DNA of 64,000 nucleotides from Planctomycetales bacterium (GCA_020427005.1 JAGQOY010000005.1:1-64000); one strand, 5' to 3'; numbered from the stretch's first letter, positions 17,610-27,674 are shown. Notes: generated by a model not told the origin, from the letters alone. A program made the numbers and translations.

Positions 17610-19733
17610 ATGCCGGCGATTCGAAGGAACTTGAATGGCTTTCTACTTAGTTGGCTAGTGCTATGTTCTTTTGCGTTGACGGTGCGAGCGGCGGAGCGTT
17701 TCCAAAAGGGCGAAAAAGTAGAAGTTTTTTATCTCCGGGAATGGCGCTTAGGCGAAGTCGTAAGTTCCAAGTCGGATGCGGTCCAGGTTCAGTTTGTATT
17801 TGGTGCCGGTATCCAAATGCGGGTCTTTTCTCCAGAGGAGGTGCGACACGAGTACGAATTTGGTGCCATTGTGAGAGGCCGCGTGTGGTCTGATCAGTCA
17901 GGCAGTTTCAAGGTTAAGGCGGCTCTACTGGCCATTCAGCCAGACAAAGTTCGACTGCGCACGGAGGAGGGCAAAGAGTTAGAAGTGGATACGAACAAAT
18001 TGAGCGATAAGGATCAGTCGTTTCTCAAAGAATACCGACTTCGGGCAGGAGGGGGTGCTCTAATGACTGCGCCTCTGGATCCAATCGAGTTCGACACGGC
18101 AGGTGCTAAGCAGATCTTGTCGGAGTGGAAACGGCTTCCCCGGTTCGAACGTAAAGCCACCGCCAGTAGTTTTCGGCTTGACGCAGATCCGGCCAGAGCC
18201 TCATTGCAGATGACGCAGGCAGGTGTCGCTTTGCCACGACAGGATTTTCACGATTTCGTCAGTGCGATCATTCCATTGGGAGGAAATGAAAAGTGGTTGT
18301 TGGCGGCCCGCGACAATGTCTTTGGATCGCAATATCAATACCCAATGCGTGTTGATTGGGCCTCACTGGCTTCTGGGAAGATTGGTAAGCAGCATGCGTT
18401 TCCAGCAGGCGAGATCGTGCTTGATTACCATGCACCATCGATGCAATTGCTAACCTATTCAACGCGCGGGGGTAGTCGCCTATCTGAAAAGGAATCGGTC
18501 TTGTCGTTGTGGACGACTTCCCCAGTTGCCGATGAAGCACGTGCTGTACAGGCATGGCGAGGACGCCTATCCACTCAAACGCGCGTTGGGCACGCTGCCC
18601 CTTGGGCGCGTATTGCAGGTCAGAACCTAGTTATTCAGAGAGACGATGATCACAATATTATTGCCTGGGATACTAACCGGCGGCGAGTCGTATGGACTAC
18701 GTCTCAGGAATCGTTCTGGGCTCCACAACCCATTTTGTCACATGGCGGTAAGTATCTTTTTATTCCAGAGGACTATGGACTGCGCATACTGAGTCCCGCT
18801 GACGGACAGGAATTGGGGCGCATCGAGACTACCGACTCATGCAATTCCGTCGCCTTGCATCCCAACGGCAAGACATTGGCCATCTTGTCAACGTGGTCAA
18901 GCATCGTACTAGATATCGACCAACCGCAAAGTATGCGCCTCCAGCCGCTCAATTCTCCAGCATCAGGTATTGGAGGAGCCGCCTTCTGGTTCGACGACCA
19001 GCGGTTAGCGGTCGCAGATACGCTCTTGAGCTTTAGCTTATTCGATATCGATATGGGAGTTATGCTCTGGAACTATAGGTTTGACTTCGACACCAACGTC
19101 AACCGATATGAAGTTTCCAGGAGCTATTCGATTGTAGACAAACACCTTGTGTATTCCGCCGAGACTGGTTCGGATGGACCTTTCATCGTGGGTGCCGTCC
19201 AGTTGCCTGGGAGCGAGGTAGATAGCAGATTAGCTGGTGTATCTCGACGAGACTTCTATCTGCTGGGTGAAGGTACTCCGATGAGTATCAAAGTGTCCAC
19301 CGATCAAGATACTAGTCGGGTACGTGCGGCGATGGAGCAGCAAGTTCGGGATAACGGCTGGCAGTTGTCCGATTCCGCGCCATATACGCTTGTCGCAAGC
19401 ACTTACGTGGGCAAAACACAGTCTATCACTTACGGCTCTTTCCTAAACAATGAAACGCGCACCGTAACGTTCTCGCCTCGTATCTGTCGTTATCAGATCC
19501 TCGATGGAACGATGGTTTTATGGGAAAATTCCTCCTCGACTTCAGCTCCACCGACGGTCATGACAGGTGCTGGGGAAAGCCTGGACAATGTTGTCAATGA
19601 TTATAACGAGTATCACTTGGAGTTCTTTACCGATTCGGACGTCCCAGCCGAAGTAATCGATCCAACCAAGAAACTGGGACTAGGACGAAGTACTGTTACC
19701 AACCGTGGATTGGTACTGGAAGCGAATCCTTAG
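17610..19733 (+). CDS. Secreted SHD1-domain/WD-like propeller protein
   Basis: About 707 residues with a signal peptide (FLLSWLVLCSFALTVRAAE). Residues about 30-80 form a Tudor-like segment (FQKGEKVEVFYLREWRLGEVV). It is followed by an SHD1-like domain (RVWSDQSGSFKVKAALLAI then KLSDKDQSFLKEY), as in many planctomycete secreted proteins. The middle reads as a WD40-like propeller (NLVIQRDDDHNIIAWDTNRR, GKYLFIPEDYGLRILSPADG, VALHPNGKTLAIL). The last about 150 residues are a separate strand-rich domain. ATG 17610 is preceded by AAAGGGG; ATG 17607 is an alternative. No catalytic function can be named. Confidence 0.7.
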   Translation: MPAIRRNLNGFLLSWLVLCSFALTVRAAERFQKGEKVEVFYLREWRLGEVVSSKSDAVQVQFVFGAGIQMRVFSPEEVRHEYEFGAIVRGRVWSDQSGSFKVKAALLAIQPDKVRLRTEEGKELEVDTNKLSDKDQSFLKEYRLRAGGGALMTAPLDPIEFDTAGAKQILSEWKRLPRFERKATASSFRLDADPARASLQMTQAGVALPRQDFHDFVSAIIPLGGNEKWLLAARDNVFGSQYQYPMRVDWASLASGKIGKQHAFPAGEIVLDYHAPSMQLLTYSTRGGSRLSEKESVLSLWTTSPVADEARAVQAWRGRLSTQTRVGHAAPWARIAGQNLVIQRDDDHNIIAWDTNRRRVVWTTSQESFWAPQPILSHGGKYLFIPEDYGLRILSPADGQELGRIETTDSCNSVALHPNGKTLAILSTWSSIVLDIDQPQSMRLQPLNSPASGIGGAAFWFDDQRLAVADTLLSFSLFDIDMGVMLWNYRFDFDTNVNRYEVSRSYSIVDKHLVYSAETGSDGPFIVGAVQLPGSEVDSRLAGVSRRDFYLLGEGTPMSIKVSTDQDTSRVRAAMEQQVRDNGWQLSDSAPYTLVASTYVGKTQSITYGSFLNNETRTVTFSPRICRYQILDGTMVLWENSSSTSAPPTVMTGAGESLDNVVNDYNEYHLEFFTDSDVPAEVIDPTKKLGLGRSTVTNRGLVLEANP

Positions 19734-19790
19734 TGCTGTAGCAGTTGGCACGACTAGCGCGTTTCTCTCGCTAAACCATCGTGAAAAACG

Positions 19791-22700
19791 TTAGTTTCGA
19801 GTGATGAATTCATGCATATTGAAAATAACTCTGGCAACGTTTGTCCAAGCTGCTAAGTCAATCGACTTTATCGTTCGATCAACAGGGCTTTGACCAATAG
19901 AAATCAGCTCTTCCGCTTCGTCCGGCGATTCGGCGAATTGTGCTTGATGTTGTTCGTATAGGTCGATCAACAACGTTTGTTCTTGGCTGCTTACTTCCCG
20001 CGAAACCGCCTGCCGAAACATCCAGGGCAGGATCAGGTCTGGGCGACCGTCACCGGCATGATAAGCCCGCTGTGCGAAACATCGGGCCGCTTCAACATAG
20101 GATGGATCATTCAGCAAAACCAACGCTCCCAAGGGTGTGTTGGAACGCGGTCGTTCCGCAGTGCATTCTTCTCTAGAAGGGGCGTCGAACGACTTCATGG
20201 CAGGATGCAGGAACTGTCGTTGCCAATGCGTGTACACGCCACGCCGATATTGGTTCGGACCGGAATCCTCTTGGTACTCGCGGGCCGGAAAATTCAGATG
20301 GCGGTAAAGTCCGGCCGGTTGATAGGGTTTAGCGCTTCGCCCTCCAACTTGATTAACGAGTAAACCACTAATGGCCAAAGCATTGTCGCGAAGGGTTTCA
20401 GCATCTAAACGAAATCGACTCTGGCGGGCTAACAGCCGGTTGTATGGGTCTAGTCCACGAAGTTCTTCTCGCAGCAAGGAAGCTTGCTGGTAAGCATTCG
20501 ACATCACCATAAGTTTGATGACGTGTTTTACGTTCCAGCCAGATTCCATGAACTCAACCGCCAATGTATCTAGCAATTCGAGATTCTCGGGTGTTTCGCC
20601 CTGAGATCCTAGATCATCAAGAGCTTTGGAAAGCCCCGTACCAAAGAAAAGTTTCCAAAGTCGATTTACGAAAACACGGGCCGTGAGTGGATTGTCCCGC
20701 TGTACTAGCCAATTTGCCAAATCCAATCGCGTTCCACGTCCCTCCCATTCGGCTGGAGGCAGAAAATGGGGAACTGCTGGAGTGACGATCGGACCTGACT
20801 TGTCCATCCAATTTCCACGTTTCAAAATCCTAATTTCTCGAGGCTCAACCGCTACAGTAATTAGGCTAGTACGCGTGTGAGCGGCCACAGTTTCTTGGCG
20901 TTTCTTTTCCACTTGCGCCAATGTGTCACGCATCGGCTGCAAGCTGGGCGCCAGCGAACGGTAAAGCTGAGCCAGCACTGAGTTTTGCTTTTCATTCCTT
21001 TGGTCAACCGGAAGTTCGAGAGCGGCCAAGACATCTTGCGGCAATTGCAATGCAGCGGTGGCTTGCCCAAGCTGGTCCGAGTTTCCGAAGTGAACCCGAA
21101 AGCAACCCAATGTGTGAGTTGGGTTGTTGTGGTTCTGTTTGACAACAACCTGCACGGACTGTGTGTCAGCGATTGGTTGGGCGAGGGAGATCAAGAGGGA
21201 CTGCGATTGGGTAACGTCAGGCAGAATTGCCCATCCCCACGATGCGCCTTTGGAATCCTGATCGATAGTGGCAGCAGCACTCCATTTTCCGTAAGGATTC
21301 TTCTTGTTGTCGTCGGCCTGCTCATGTGTAGCCGTCGCCTGGTCAAGTTGTGCGGCTTGCCACTCGCCCGATACATTTTGTAAATGAATTTCCACTTCCG
21401 AAACAACGAAATTTCCGTTATTGGCTCGTCCCGAACCGCCAGCAGGTAAGGATGCATCCGGAATGACTTCTAAACGCAGTGCGCTGGTCCCAGCCGGGAT
21501 AGATTCAAACTCCAAAAGATACGTGTTTTGGGACGGATTGGGGCCAGAAACTAAAATCGACGCATCCTGGCGAATAGTCAGTTCACAACCGTTCTCGGCA
21601 CGAATTGTTCTTGGCGCGAAGGATTGCCAAGATTTAATGGAACTGAGCATTTCTGCCTCCCAATCGACTTGCGCGGCTTGAAGTTCCGGGGTATCGCGCT
21701 CAAGGATTTGACGCAGCTCAGCTAGCTGTTCGTCGAGTGGGGGTAACAGTTCGGCTAACTCAACATCCGGAACCTCGACCGAAGGCCCCCAGTTCCCATC
21801 TTGGTTGGCCCCCGAGTACAAACCGCGTTCTTTGATATCCGCGAAGAATGCTTCCAGACTGTAAAAATCGCGCATGGTGTATGGATCGTATTTGTGGTCA
21901 TGGCATTCGGCGCACATCATTGTTGAACCAAGCCAAACGGAAGCCAAATTGCGAACACGATCTGCGGCATACTTGGCTAGGTATTCTTCGGGCTGGACGC
22001 CGCCTTCGGCCGACATCATGCCTAAGCGATTGTACCCTGAGGCAACTAGTTGATCGCGCGTCGGAGCCTCGAGCAAATCACCCGCAAGCTGTTCCCGCGT
22101 AAATTGATCAAAGGGCATGTTGGAATTGAAGGCTGAAATGACGTAATCGCGAAACGGAGAAATGGAGACGTCTTGATCACCGTGATAGCCGACCGTATCC
22201 GCGTAGCGCACCAAATCCAACCAATATATGGCCATGCGTTCACCAAAATGCTCCGATCTCAATAGTTGGTCGACGAGCTTCTCGTAAGCAGCGGGTGAGC
22301 TGTCGTTGAGGAACACGTTCAAGTCACTCATGTTGGGTGGCAAACCCAATAAATCGAAATTCAATCGCCTGGCGAGTGTGACTCGGTCAGCTGCTGCGGA
22401 TGGAGTCCAACCGCGGGCTTCGAGACCACGCAACACAAACGAATCAATGAAATTCTTAGGCCAGTCAGCTAACTCTACCGAGGGCGCGACTGTTCGTTGA
22501 GGAGGTTCGTAGGCCCAATGTCCCTGCCAATTAGCACCTGCTGCAATCCAGGCGATAAGTAGCTCCTTTTCTTGATTCGTCAACTGTTTTTTGGAATCGG
22601 CTGGAGGCATGCGGTCGTCATGATTGGATAACAGTATGCGCCGAACCAATTCGCTGGCTTCAGGTTTGCCGGGTACGACTGCCTGCGCGTCTCCAAGATC

Positions 22701-22916
22701 AAGTTGCATACCGACTTGGGTGTCCAGTCGCAACTCGGATACACGTTGTTCCTCATCGGGACCATGGCAGGCGAAGCATTTGTCTGCCAGGATATGACGG
22801 ATGTCCCGGTTGAATTCGATCTCTGCAGCATGAATGGCCGTGATATCATGGGACAGAACGACAATCAAAATTGCTTTGGCAAAGCCAACGAGCGGTATAG
22901 ATAGTGTGGATTTCAT
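19791..22916 (-). CDS. PSCyt1/DUF1549/DUF1553 planctomycete cytochrome protein
   Basis: About 1041 residues. Signal peptide, then the planctomycete cytochrome C domain (PSCyt1) with FNRDIRHILADKCFACHG carrying CxxCH and HDDRMPP further on. The PSCyt2 (DUF1549) domain (WLDLVRYADTVGYHGDQD, then CAECHDHKYDPYTMRDFYSL with a second CxxCH) and the PSD1 (DUF1553) domain at the C-terminus follow. The middle segment (about 400-640) is a strand-rich region of concanavalin or galactose-binding type. Such proteins are abundant in planctomycetes and usually paired with a DUF1501 gene, which is not seen here. Start taken at ATG 22916 because the upstream in-frame start is a TTG outside the signal. Redox role likely; substrate unknown. 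Confidence 0.9.
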   Translation of the reverse strand: MKSTLSIPLVGFAKAILIVVLSHDITAIHAAEIEFNRDIRHILADKCFACHGPDEEQRVSELRLDTQVGMQLDLGDAQAVVPGKPEASELVRRILLSNHDDRMPPADSKKQLTNQEKELLIAWIAAGANWQGHWAYEPPQRTVAPSVELADWPKNFIDSFVLRGLEARGWTPSAAADRVTLARRLNFDLLGLPPNMSDLNVFLNDSSPAAYEKLVDQLLRSEHFGERMAIYWLDLVRYADTVGYHGDQDVSISPFRDYVISAFNSNMPFDQFTREQLAGDLLEAPTRDQLVASGYNRLGMMSAEGGVQPEEYLAKYAADRVRNLASVWLGSTMMCAECHDHKYDPYTMRDFYSLEAFFADIKERGLYSGANQDGNWGPSVEVPDVELAELLPPLDEQLAELRQILERDTPELQAAQVDWEAEMLSSIKSWQSFAPRTIRAENGCELTIRQDASILVSGPNPSQNTYLLEFESIPAGTSALRLEVIPDASLPAGGSGRANNGNFVVSEVEIHLQNVSGEWQAAQLDQATATHEQADDNKKNPYGKWSAAATIDQDSKGASWGWAILPDVTQSQSLLISLAQPIADTQSVQVVVKQNHNNPTHTLGCFRVHFGNSDQLGQATAALQLPQDVLAALELPVDQRNEKQNSVLAQLYRSLAPSLQPMRDTLAQVEKKRQETVAAHTRTSLITVAVEPREIRILKRGNWMDKSGPIVTPAVPHFLPPAEWEGRGTRLDLANWLVQRDNPLTARVFVNRLWKLFFGTGLSKALDDLGSQGETPENLELLDTLAVEFMESGWNVKHVIKLMVMSNAYQQASLLREELRGLDPYNRLLARQSRFRLDAETLRDNALAISGLLVNQVGGRSAKPYQPAGLYRHLNFPAREYQEDSGPNQYRRGVYTHWQRQFLHPAMKSFDAPSREECTAERPRSNTPLGALVLLNDPSYVEAARCFAQRAYHAGDGRPDLILPWMFRQAVSREVSSQEQTLLIDLYEQHQAQFAESPDEAEELISIGQSPVDRTIKSIDLAAWTNVARVIFNMHEFITRN

Positions 22917-23148
22917 CGTTCGTACAAAACGAGTCGGAGTCTGGAACCAAGTTAAACGCAATGCAGGTCAAACGTATGCGTGTTCGTCGAGCCAGGAGCA
23001 ATGTTGCGTGCTCTCGGCCAATTGCAATTATAGTTGACTTTCGATCTACTGTGGCCGGCCATTATGTTTACTGATGGAACGATCCACAAACGCCAGTTCC
23101 GTGAATCAAAACATCAACTCAAGTCCGTAAATTCCGAATGCAACCGAA

Positions 23149-25092
23149 ATGAAACCAAACATATTCACATCGAAATGTCCAAAGGTAATTCCCTACAAGC
23201 CATGGATATTGGAGGTACTGAGTTTCTTCCTAGTTGGCTTCAGTGGGATCATGCCTACTATGGGCCAGGACGACGACCAACGAATGGAATACATTCGCGC
23301 TCATTACACAAAATATGAATTTCAGCTACCCATGCGAGATGGGACTCGTCTCTTTACATGTGTGTATTGTCCAAATAGGACAGACGCCAAAGGTCAATCC
23401 TACCCGATAATACTCTTCCGGACGCCCTACAGTGTTGGGCCGTATGGCATTGACCAGTATCGCGAATCACTTGGGCCAAATTTCGAATTTGAGAAGTCAG
23501 GTTACATATTTGCCTTTCAAGATGTGCGTGGCAAGTTTATGTCGGAAGGTGAATTTATAAACATGCGTCCCCACTTGAACTCCAAAACTTCGAGGCAAGT
23601 GGATGAAAGCACTGACACATATGACACGATTGAATGGCTGATTCGTAATGTACCCAACAACAATGGACGTGTCGGACAATGGGGCATTTCCTACCCGGGA
23701 TTCTATACTGCAGCGGGGGCCATTGATTCGCACCCTGCACTAAAGTGCATTTCACCCCAAGCTCCTATTGCGGATTGGTTTTGGGATGATATGCACCGCA
23801 ATGGTGCCTTCAATGTTCAGTTGGCGTTTACCTTCTTTTCTTCGTTCGGAAAGAGTCGTCCAGAACCGACGGTTCAGCGCGCCGAAGGTTACGATCTGGG
23901 AACCGATGATTCGTATCAGTTCTTCTTGGACTTGGGGCCACTAGGCAATATTAATAAGCAACTATTGCATGATGAAGTTGCATTCTGGAATGAGGTTGAG
24001 CAGCATCCGAATTACGACCAATTCTGGCAGTCGAGAAATCTGCTGCCCCATCTAAAAAAAATTTCCTGCGCGAGTTTAGTGGTAGGTGGTTGGTTTGACA
24101 CAGAGGATCTGTACGGTCCACTTCGCATCTATCAAGCGATCGAAACTTTGAATCCAGGAATTGAAAACCGTTTGGTCATGGGACCTTGGTACCACGGTGG
24201 TTGGAATCGCTCTGCCGGGGATCAACTTGGCGACGCTCACTTTGATTGGGCCACAGCCGCTTGGTACCGAGAGCATATCGAACTACCTTTCTTTGAATAC
24301 CACTTAAAGGGCAACGGTCAACCTGAGCCAGCTGAGGCAAACGTGTTTGAGACTGGGGCCAATCGATGGCGTCAATTTTCAGCATGGCCGCCCAAACAAG
24401 CCGAGGTGCAGACTCTGTATTTTGAGGATCAGCAGAGATTGACATGGCAAGCACCTGATCAGGCAGGATCCGGAATGAATCGTTTCTGGAGCGATCCGAG
24501 TAAGCCTGTACCCTACACGATGGAAATCACCGGGAGATGGTCAAAGGATTATATGACCGAAGACCAACGTTTCGCTGGCAGGCGGCCCGATGTCCTGGTA
24601 TATCGTTCTGAGATACTCGAGGAAGATGTCACCTTTGCAGGTCCTTTACAGGCGGATATTTGGTTTAGTACGGATCAAAGCGATGCGGATGTGGTAGTGA
24701 AAATAATCGATGAATTTCCAGGGAGATTGCTAAACGGATCACGAGAACCCGATACGGACTTTCAAAGTGGTCGGCAACAATTGGTCCGTGGACAGGCGAT
24801 GCGGGCTCGTTTTCGTCATAGCTTCGAAAAACCACAACCGTTTGAACCAAATCGTCCTGAAATGGTGTCATTTGAGTTGCATGATGTGCTGCACACTTTT
24901 AAGAAAGGGCATCGTATCATGGTTCAGGTTCAAGGTTCCTGGTTCCCTTTTGTAGATCGAAATCCACAGAAATTTGTGGACAATATATTTGCTGCCGAGG
25001 AAACGGATTTTGTTGGTGCATGGCACACGATTTACCATTCACCGCAAATGCCAAGTGGCATACGTGTTCCGCTGCTGAAAGCGACCTGGTAG
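23149..25092 (+). CDS. CocE/NonD family alpha/beta-hydrolase (secreted)
   Basis: 647 residues. A hydrophobic N-terminal signal (about 18-38, ending near TMGQ) precedes an S15-type alpha/beta-hydrolase core. It has YPIILFRTPYSVGPYG, the oxyanion-side motif YIFAFQDVRGKFMSEGEF, and the nucleophile motif GQWGISYPGF with Ser about 181. A cap domain and a C-terminal jelly-roll domain (about 420-645, with GPLQADIWFSTDQSDADVVVKI and HRIMVQVQGSWFP) follow, as in cocaine esterase and X-Pro dipeptidyl-peptidases. The HFDW motif near residue 365 fits the Asp/His part of the triad. It cleaves an acyl ester or peptide bond; the substrate cannot be inferred. Confidence 0.9.
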   Translation: MKPNIFTSKCPKVIPYKPWILEVLSFFLVGFSGIMPTMGQDDDQRMEYIRAHYTKYEFQLPMRDGTRLFTCVYCPNRTDAKGQSYPIILFRTPYSVGPYGIDQYRESLGPNFEFEKSGYIFAFQDVRGKFMSEGEFINMRPHLNSKTSRQVDESTDTYDTIEWLIRNVPNNNGRVGQWGISYPGFYTAAGAIDSHPALKCISPQAPIADWFWDDMHRNGAFNVQLAFTFFSSFGKSRPEPTVQRAEGYDLGTDDSYQFFLDLGPLGNINKQLLHDEVAFWNEVEQHPNYDQFWQSRNLLPHLKKISCASLVVGGWFDTEDLYGPLRIYQAIETLNPGIENRLVMGPWYHGGWNRSAGDQLGDAHFDWATAAWYREHIELPFFEYHLKGNGQPEPAEANVFETGANRWRQFSAWPPKQAEVQTLYFEDQQRLTWQAPDQAGSGMNRFWSDPSKPVPYTMEITGRWSKDYMTEDQRFAGRRPDVLVYRSEILEEDVTFAGPLQADIWFSTDQSDADVVVKIIDEFPGRLLNGSREPDTDFQSGRQQLVRGQAMRARFRHSFEKPQPFEPNRPEMVSFELHDVLHTFKKGHRIMVQVQGSWFPFVDRNPQKFVDNIFAAEETDFVGAWHTIYHSPQMPSGIRVPLLKATW

Positions 25093-25128
25093 GGTTCCAA
25101 AAGCTAGTTCACCGAACCGCAATGGATG

Positions 25129-26301
25129 TCAGAAAAGGCTGGCTGGATCGGTGCTAAAAAGGCGGCGTATTGCCAAGATCCCGCTTGTCAAACACATGCC
25201 CATGGTAAGCATCCATACTAACACGACGCGCCAAAAAGTCATTTCCATAATCAGACCACTGAACTGTCCCAGCAAATTGTAAAGTCCAAAAGCAATTAGC
25301 CAGCCGGGCAGGAATCCCATGCATGCCAAATAGAATGACTGACAGACTATGAAACTCCAGAAATAAGCTTGCCCATAACCCATAGCCTTTAGTGTCGCGA
25401 ACTCGGGCATGTGTTCGGATAAGTCCGTGAATTGGATTTGATAACAAATGATTGCACCTACTACGAGTCCCATCAGCGTTCCGATGAAGAAGATTTTTCC
25501 GATCGGAGTGCTGGCTGACCAAAAGTCTTTTTCACGTTGTATGAATTCAGTCATGGGTCGGACGTCAATTTGATCGGGCGCCAGGGATTCGATCTGCCTA
25601 CAAAGCGTCTGAGGGTCCTGACTCCCTTCAATGTGAAGTAGGCCGATGTCGACTTGATCATTGGGGTGGCCACTCGGGCTTCGCCAGGGGAAATACTTGG
25701 CAAGCAATCGTTCGCTAACGAGCAAGGTTCCGTCATTTGCGAAATCGGTGCCTAGTTCAAAGTATCCGACAATAGGCAATTGAATTCCTGAAAGTTCAAT
25801 TTCCTGATCGGCAAGGCCAGGGAGATCTCCTGCAAACCCAAACACGGGTTTGCTACGCGAGTCCAGTAAAGCGGCGTTGTGTCTGTCGGCATAAGAAAGT
25901 TGGTCATGCAACGCCTTTGAAGCGAAAAAGGGGTTAGACAGTTCCATACCCAAGACTCGAATGGGACGCGGCGCATGTCCTACAACTTGTACCTGTGCCG
26001 TACCACGTTCCATGGCCAGGCTGCTTACCTGCTGCACGCCTTCAATTCCTGCAGCAGCTTGGAGTAAATATCGAGGGAATCGCTGTTCGGTAGAGATGTT
26101 GTAGCGAGCCCGACTAAGCATGATCAAGTCGGTATGTTGCGAAGAGAAAAGCCTAAAGACCTGTACATTACTATCGATCAGAGCGTTTCGAAAGCCAATC
26201 TGCATGAACATCAGAACAACCGCAAAACCCACACCGGCCGCGGCCAGCAGGAACTTATTGAAGCTGACTGTCAGATTTTTCCAAGCAAGTGGCGTACGCA
26301 A
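25129..26301 (-). CDS. DevC-like ABC exporter permease (FtsX/MacB fold)
   Basis: 390 residues starting at TTG 26301 (GGAAA 6 bases upstream, 9 bases after the preceding gene's stop). One N-terminal membrane helix (FLLAAAGVGFAVVLMFMQIGF), a periplasmic domain of about 220 residues, then three C-terminal helices (GKIFFIGTLMGLVVGAIICYQI, WSFIVCQSFYLACMGFLPGW, WRVVLVWMLTMGMCLTSGIL). This is the FtsX/MacB topology, and the start MRTPLAWKNL is typical of DevC-type permeases. It is paralogous to the adjacent frameshifted permease. Together with the HlyD adaptor upstream and the divergent ATPase it would form a DevBCA-like exporter of lipids or other envelope molecules. Confidence 0.85.
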   Translation of the reverse strand: MRTPLAWKNLTVSFNKFLLAAAGVGFAVVLMFMQIGFRNALIDSNVQVFRLFSSQHTDLIMLSRARYNISTEQRFPRYLLQAAAGIEGVQQVSSLAMERGTAQVQVVGHAPRPIRVLGMELSNPFFASKALHDQLSYADRHNAALLDSRSKPVFGFAGDLPGLADQEIELSGIQLPIVGYFELGTDFANDGTLLVSERLLAKYFPWRSPSGHPNDQVDIGLLHIEGSQDPQTLCRQIESLAPDQIDVRPMTEFIQREKDFWSASTPIGKIFFIGTLMGLVVGAIICYQIQFTDLSEHMPEFATLKAMGYGQAYFWSFIVCQSFYLACMGFLPGWLIAFGLYNLLGQFSGLIMEMTFWRVVLVWMLTMGMCLTSGILAIRRLFSTDPASLF

Positions 26302-26310
26302 TGCGATTTC

Positions 26311-27174
26311 CTAAAACAGATTAGCTGGTTCCGCTTTCCACAGCTTGCGCAATGCCAATATGCCGCTAACGCAACACATGGCTGTTCCCAATCCTGCTAC
26401 CAATACGACACGCATCCAATTCATATGCATGGGAATTCCGGAGAATTGGGTCGTTATTTCGTAGAGTAGTAGTCCTGTGCCCCAGGCGCAGAAAAAACCT
26501 AATACCGCAAGCACAATCGCTTGAGTCATTACGACTGAAGCTAAGTAGCGACGGGAATATCCCATGGCCAACAATGTTGCATATTCTGACAAACGATTAG
26601 CGACGTCGGTGGCCAGAACCATGTACACAATCGCCGCTCCAACTAATAAGGACAGGCCGACTCCAAGCTGAAAAATGAGGCCAATTGGCGTTTGCCAAAG
26701 CCAGCGTTTGTTCTCCAAATCGAGCATTTCTTGGCGAGTGAGAACTTCTACCGTCGTCAGTTCTGGAGTGGTAGTTGTATCAAGGTCGTTGGATACAGAT
26801 AATCGTCTGTGCAGGTCCTGCTTGACTTTTAGAGGGTTGGCCGATTTCGAGAGTTGAATCAAGCCCAGCGAAATTCGTTCGTTTGTATTCCAGGGAATAA
26901 GCCGTTGAAAACCTCGATCACTCATTAGCACCGCTCCATTGGCGGCTAAACCGGTGCCAAGATCAAATAGGCCAGCGATACGAAATTCTTGATTCCCGAT
27001 TTCTGTTGTCCGTTTGGACTCGATATCCTCACGAGCAAAGTGTCGGCTATCCAAAGGTCCATATTCCGCTTGAGTACTGCGATCAATTAGAAAAGCATGG
27101 CCGTCTGCGATCTTAGGCCGTTGCCGATTGATTAGATCCAAATCAAATATTTGATCGTCGACTTGCTGCGCCAT
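26311..27174 (-). CDS. DevC-like permease, C-terminal part (frameshifted from 27174-27554)
   Basis: 287 residues matching the second half of the neighbouring 390-residue permease: FDLDLINRQRPKIADGHAFLIDRST, the FRIAGLFDLGTGLAANGAVLMSD segment (compare FELGTDFANDGTLLVSE), and three C-terminal helices. Its apparent ATG overlaps the TAA stop of the N-terminal part (TAATG). Reading upstream of the ATG in this frame gives KAPISVSYLPIAV, which continues the expected periplasmic sequence. The two parts therefore look like one gene broken by a -1 frameshift at the A-run at 27211-27213. Either a pseudogene, a sequencing error, programmed slippage, or a coupled split permease. Confidence 0.75.
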   Translation of the reverse strand: MAQQVDDQIFDLDLINRQRPKIADGHAFLIDRSTQAEYGPLDSRHFAREDIESKRTTEIGNQEFRIAGLFDLGTGLAANGAVLMSDRGFQRLIPWNTNERISLGLIQLSKSANPLKVKQDLHRRLSVSNDLDTTTTPELTTVEVLTRQEMLDLENKRWLWQTPIGLIFQLGVGLSLLVGAAIVYMVLATDVANRLSEYATLLAMGYSRRYLASVVMTQAIVLAVLGFFCAWGTGLLLYEITTQFSGIPMHMNWMRVVLVAGLGTAMCCVSGILALRKLWKAEPANLF

Positions 27175-27554
27175 TACGGCAATCGGTAGGTATGAAACTG
27201 AAATGGGTGCTTTCCAATGAGCTCTTGCAGAGCTTCGTCATGGCTAGGAAGCTTGCGCCAATTGTGAATTGTGATCCAAAAGGGAGTTACAAGTTGTACC
27301 TCAGTTGTGTTGCGAGCCACTTCAAGCCATCGCTGGGAAATCGTGCCGGATTCATAGAGGTGCAAGTACTCATGGCTACGCAGGACCAGATCAAATCGCA
27401 TATGTCCCAAGACGTTGGTCGCCGTATGCGAAACTGCCCCCATGAAGCCCAGTTGCATAAAGACTAGCAACAATGCAAAGCTGACACCTCCGATCGAAAC
27501 GACAGTCTTGCGTCCTTGGTGCCAGAGGTTATGTAGTGCCAGTGGGGTCTGCAT
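27174..27554 (-). CDS. DevC-like permease, N-terminal part (frameshifted)
   Basis: About 126 residues from ATG 27554 (MQTPLALHNLWHQ, aligned with MRTPLAWKNL of the paralogue); a GTG 12 codons upstream is also open. It contains the first membrane helix (VVSIGGVSFALLLVFMQLGFMG) and the start of the periplasmic domain, then ends shortly after ELIGK in sequence unlike the family. A single missing A in the run at 27211-27213 would fuse it to the C-terminal part. Without read-through it would make a one-helix fragment. The HlyD adaptor gene lies upstream on the same strand. Confidence 0.7.
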   Translation of the reverse strand: MQTPLALHNLWHQGRKTVVSIGGVSFALLLVFMQLGFMGAVSHTATNVLGHMRFDLVLRSHEYLHLYESGTISQRWLEVARNTTEVQLVTPFWITIHNWRKLPSHDEALQELIGKHPFQFHTYRLP

Positions 27555-27674
27555 TGTGGAGTCTGCATAGGGGTACGCGTGGTCAAACACACGTGGTACG
27601 GATCAAGTTGCGGGGCAACGCAGTCAGAACTTCAGCCATCACCGGACGTTTGCGAGTGGTTTTATCGAATTCGT

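Noticed and set aside
27174..27590. Deliberately split permease as two independent subunits
   Set aside because: The end of the N-terminal part does not look like family sequence, while the upstream reading of the second frame does; a frameshift explains it better.
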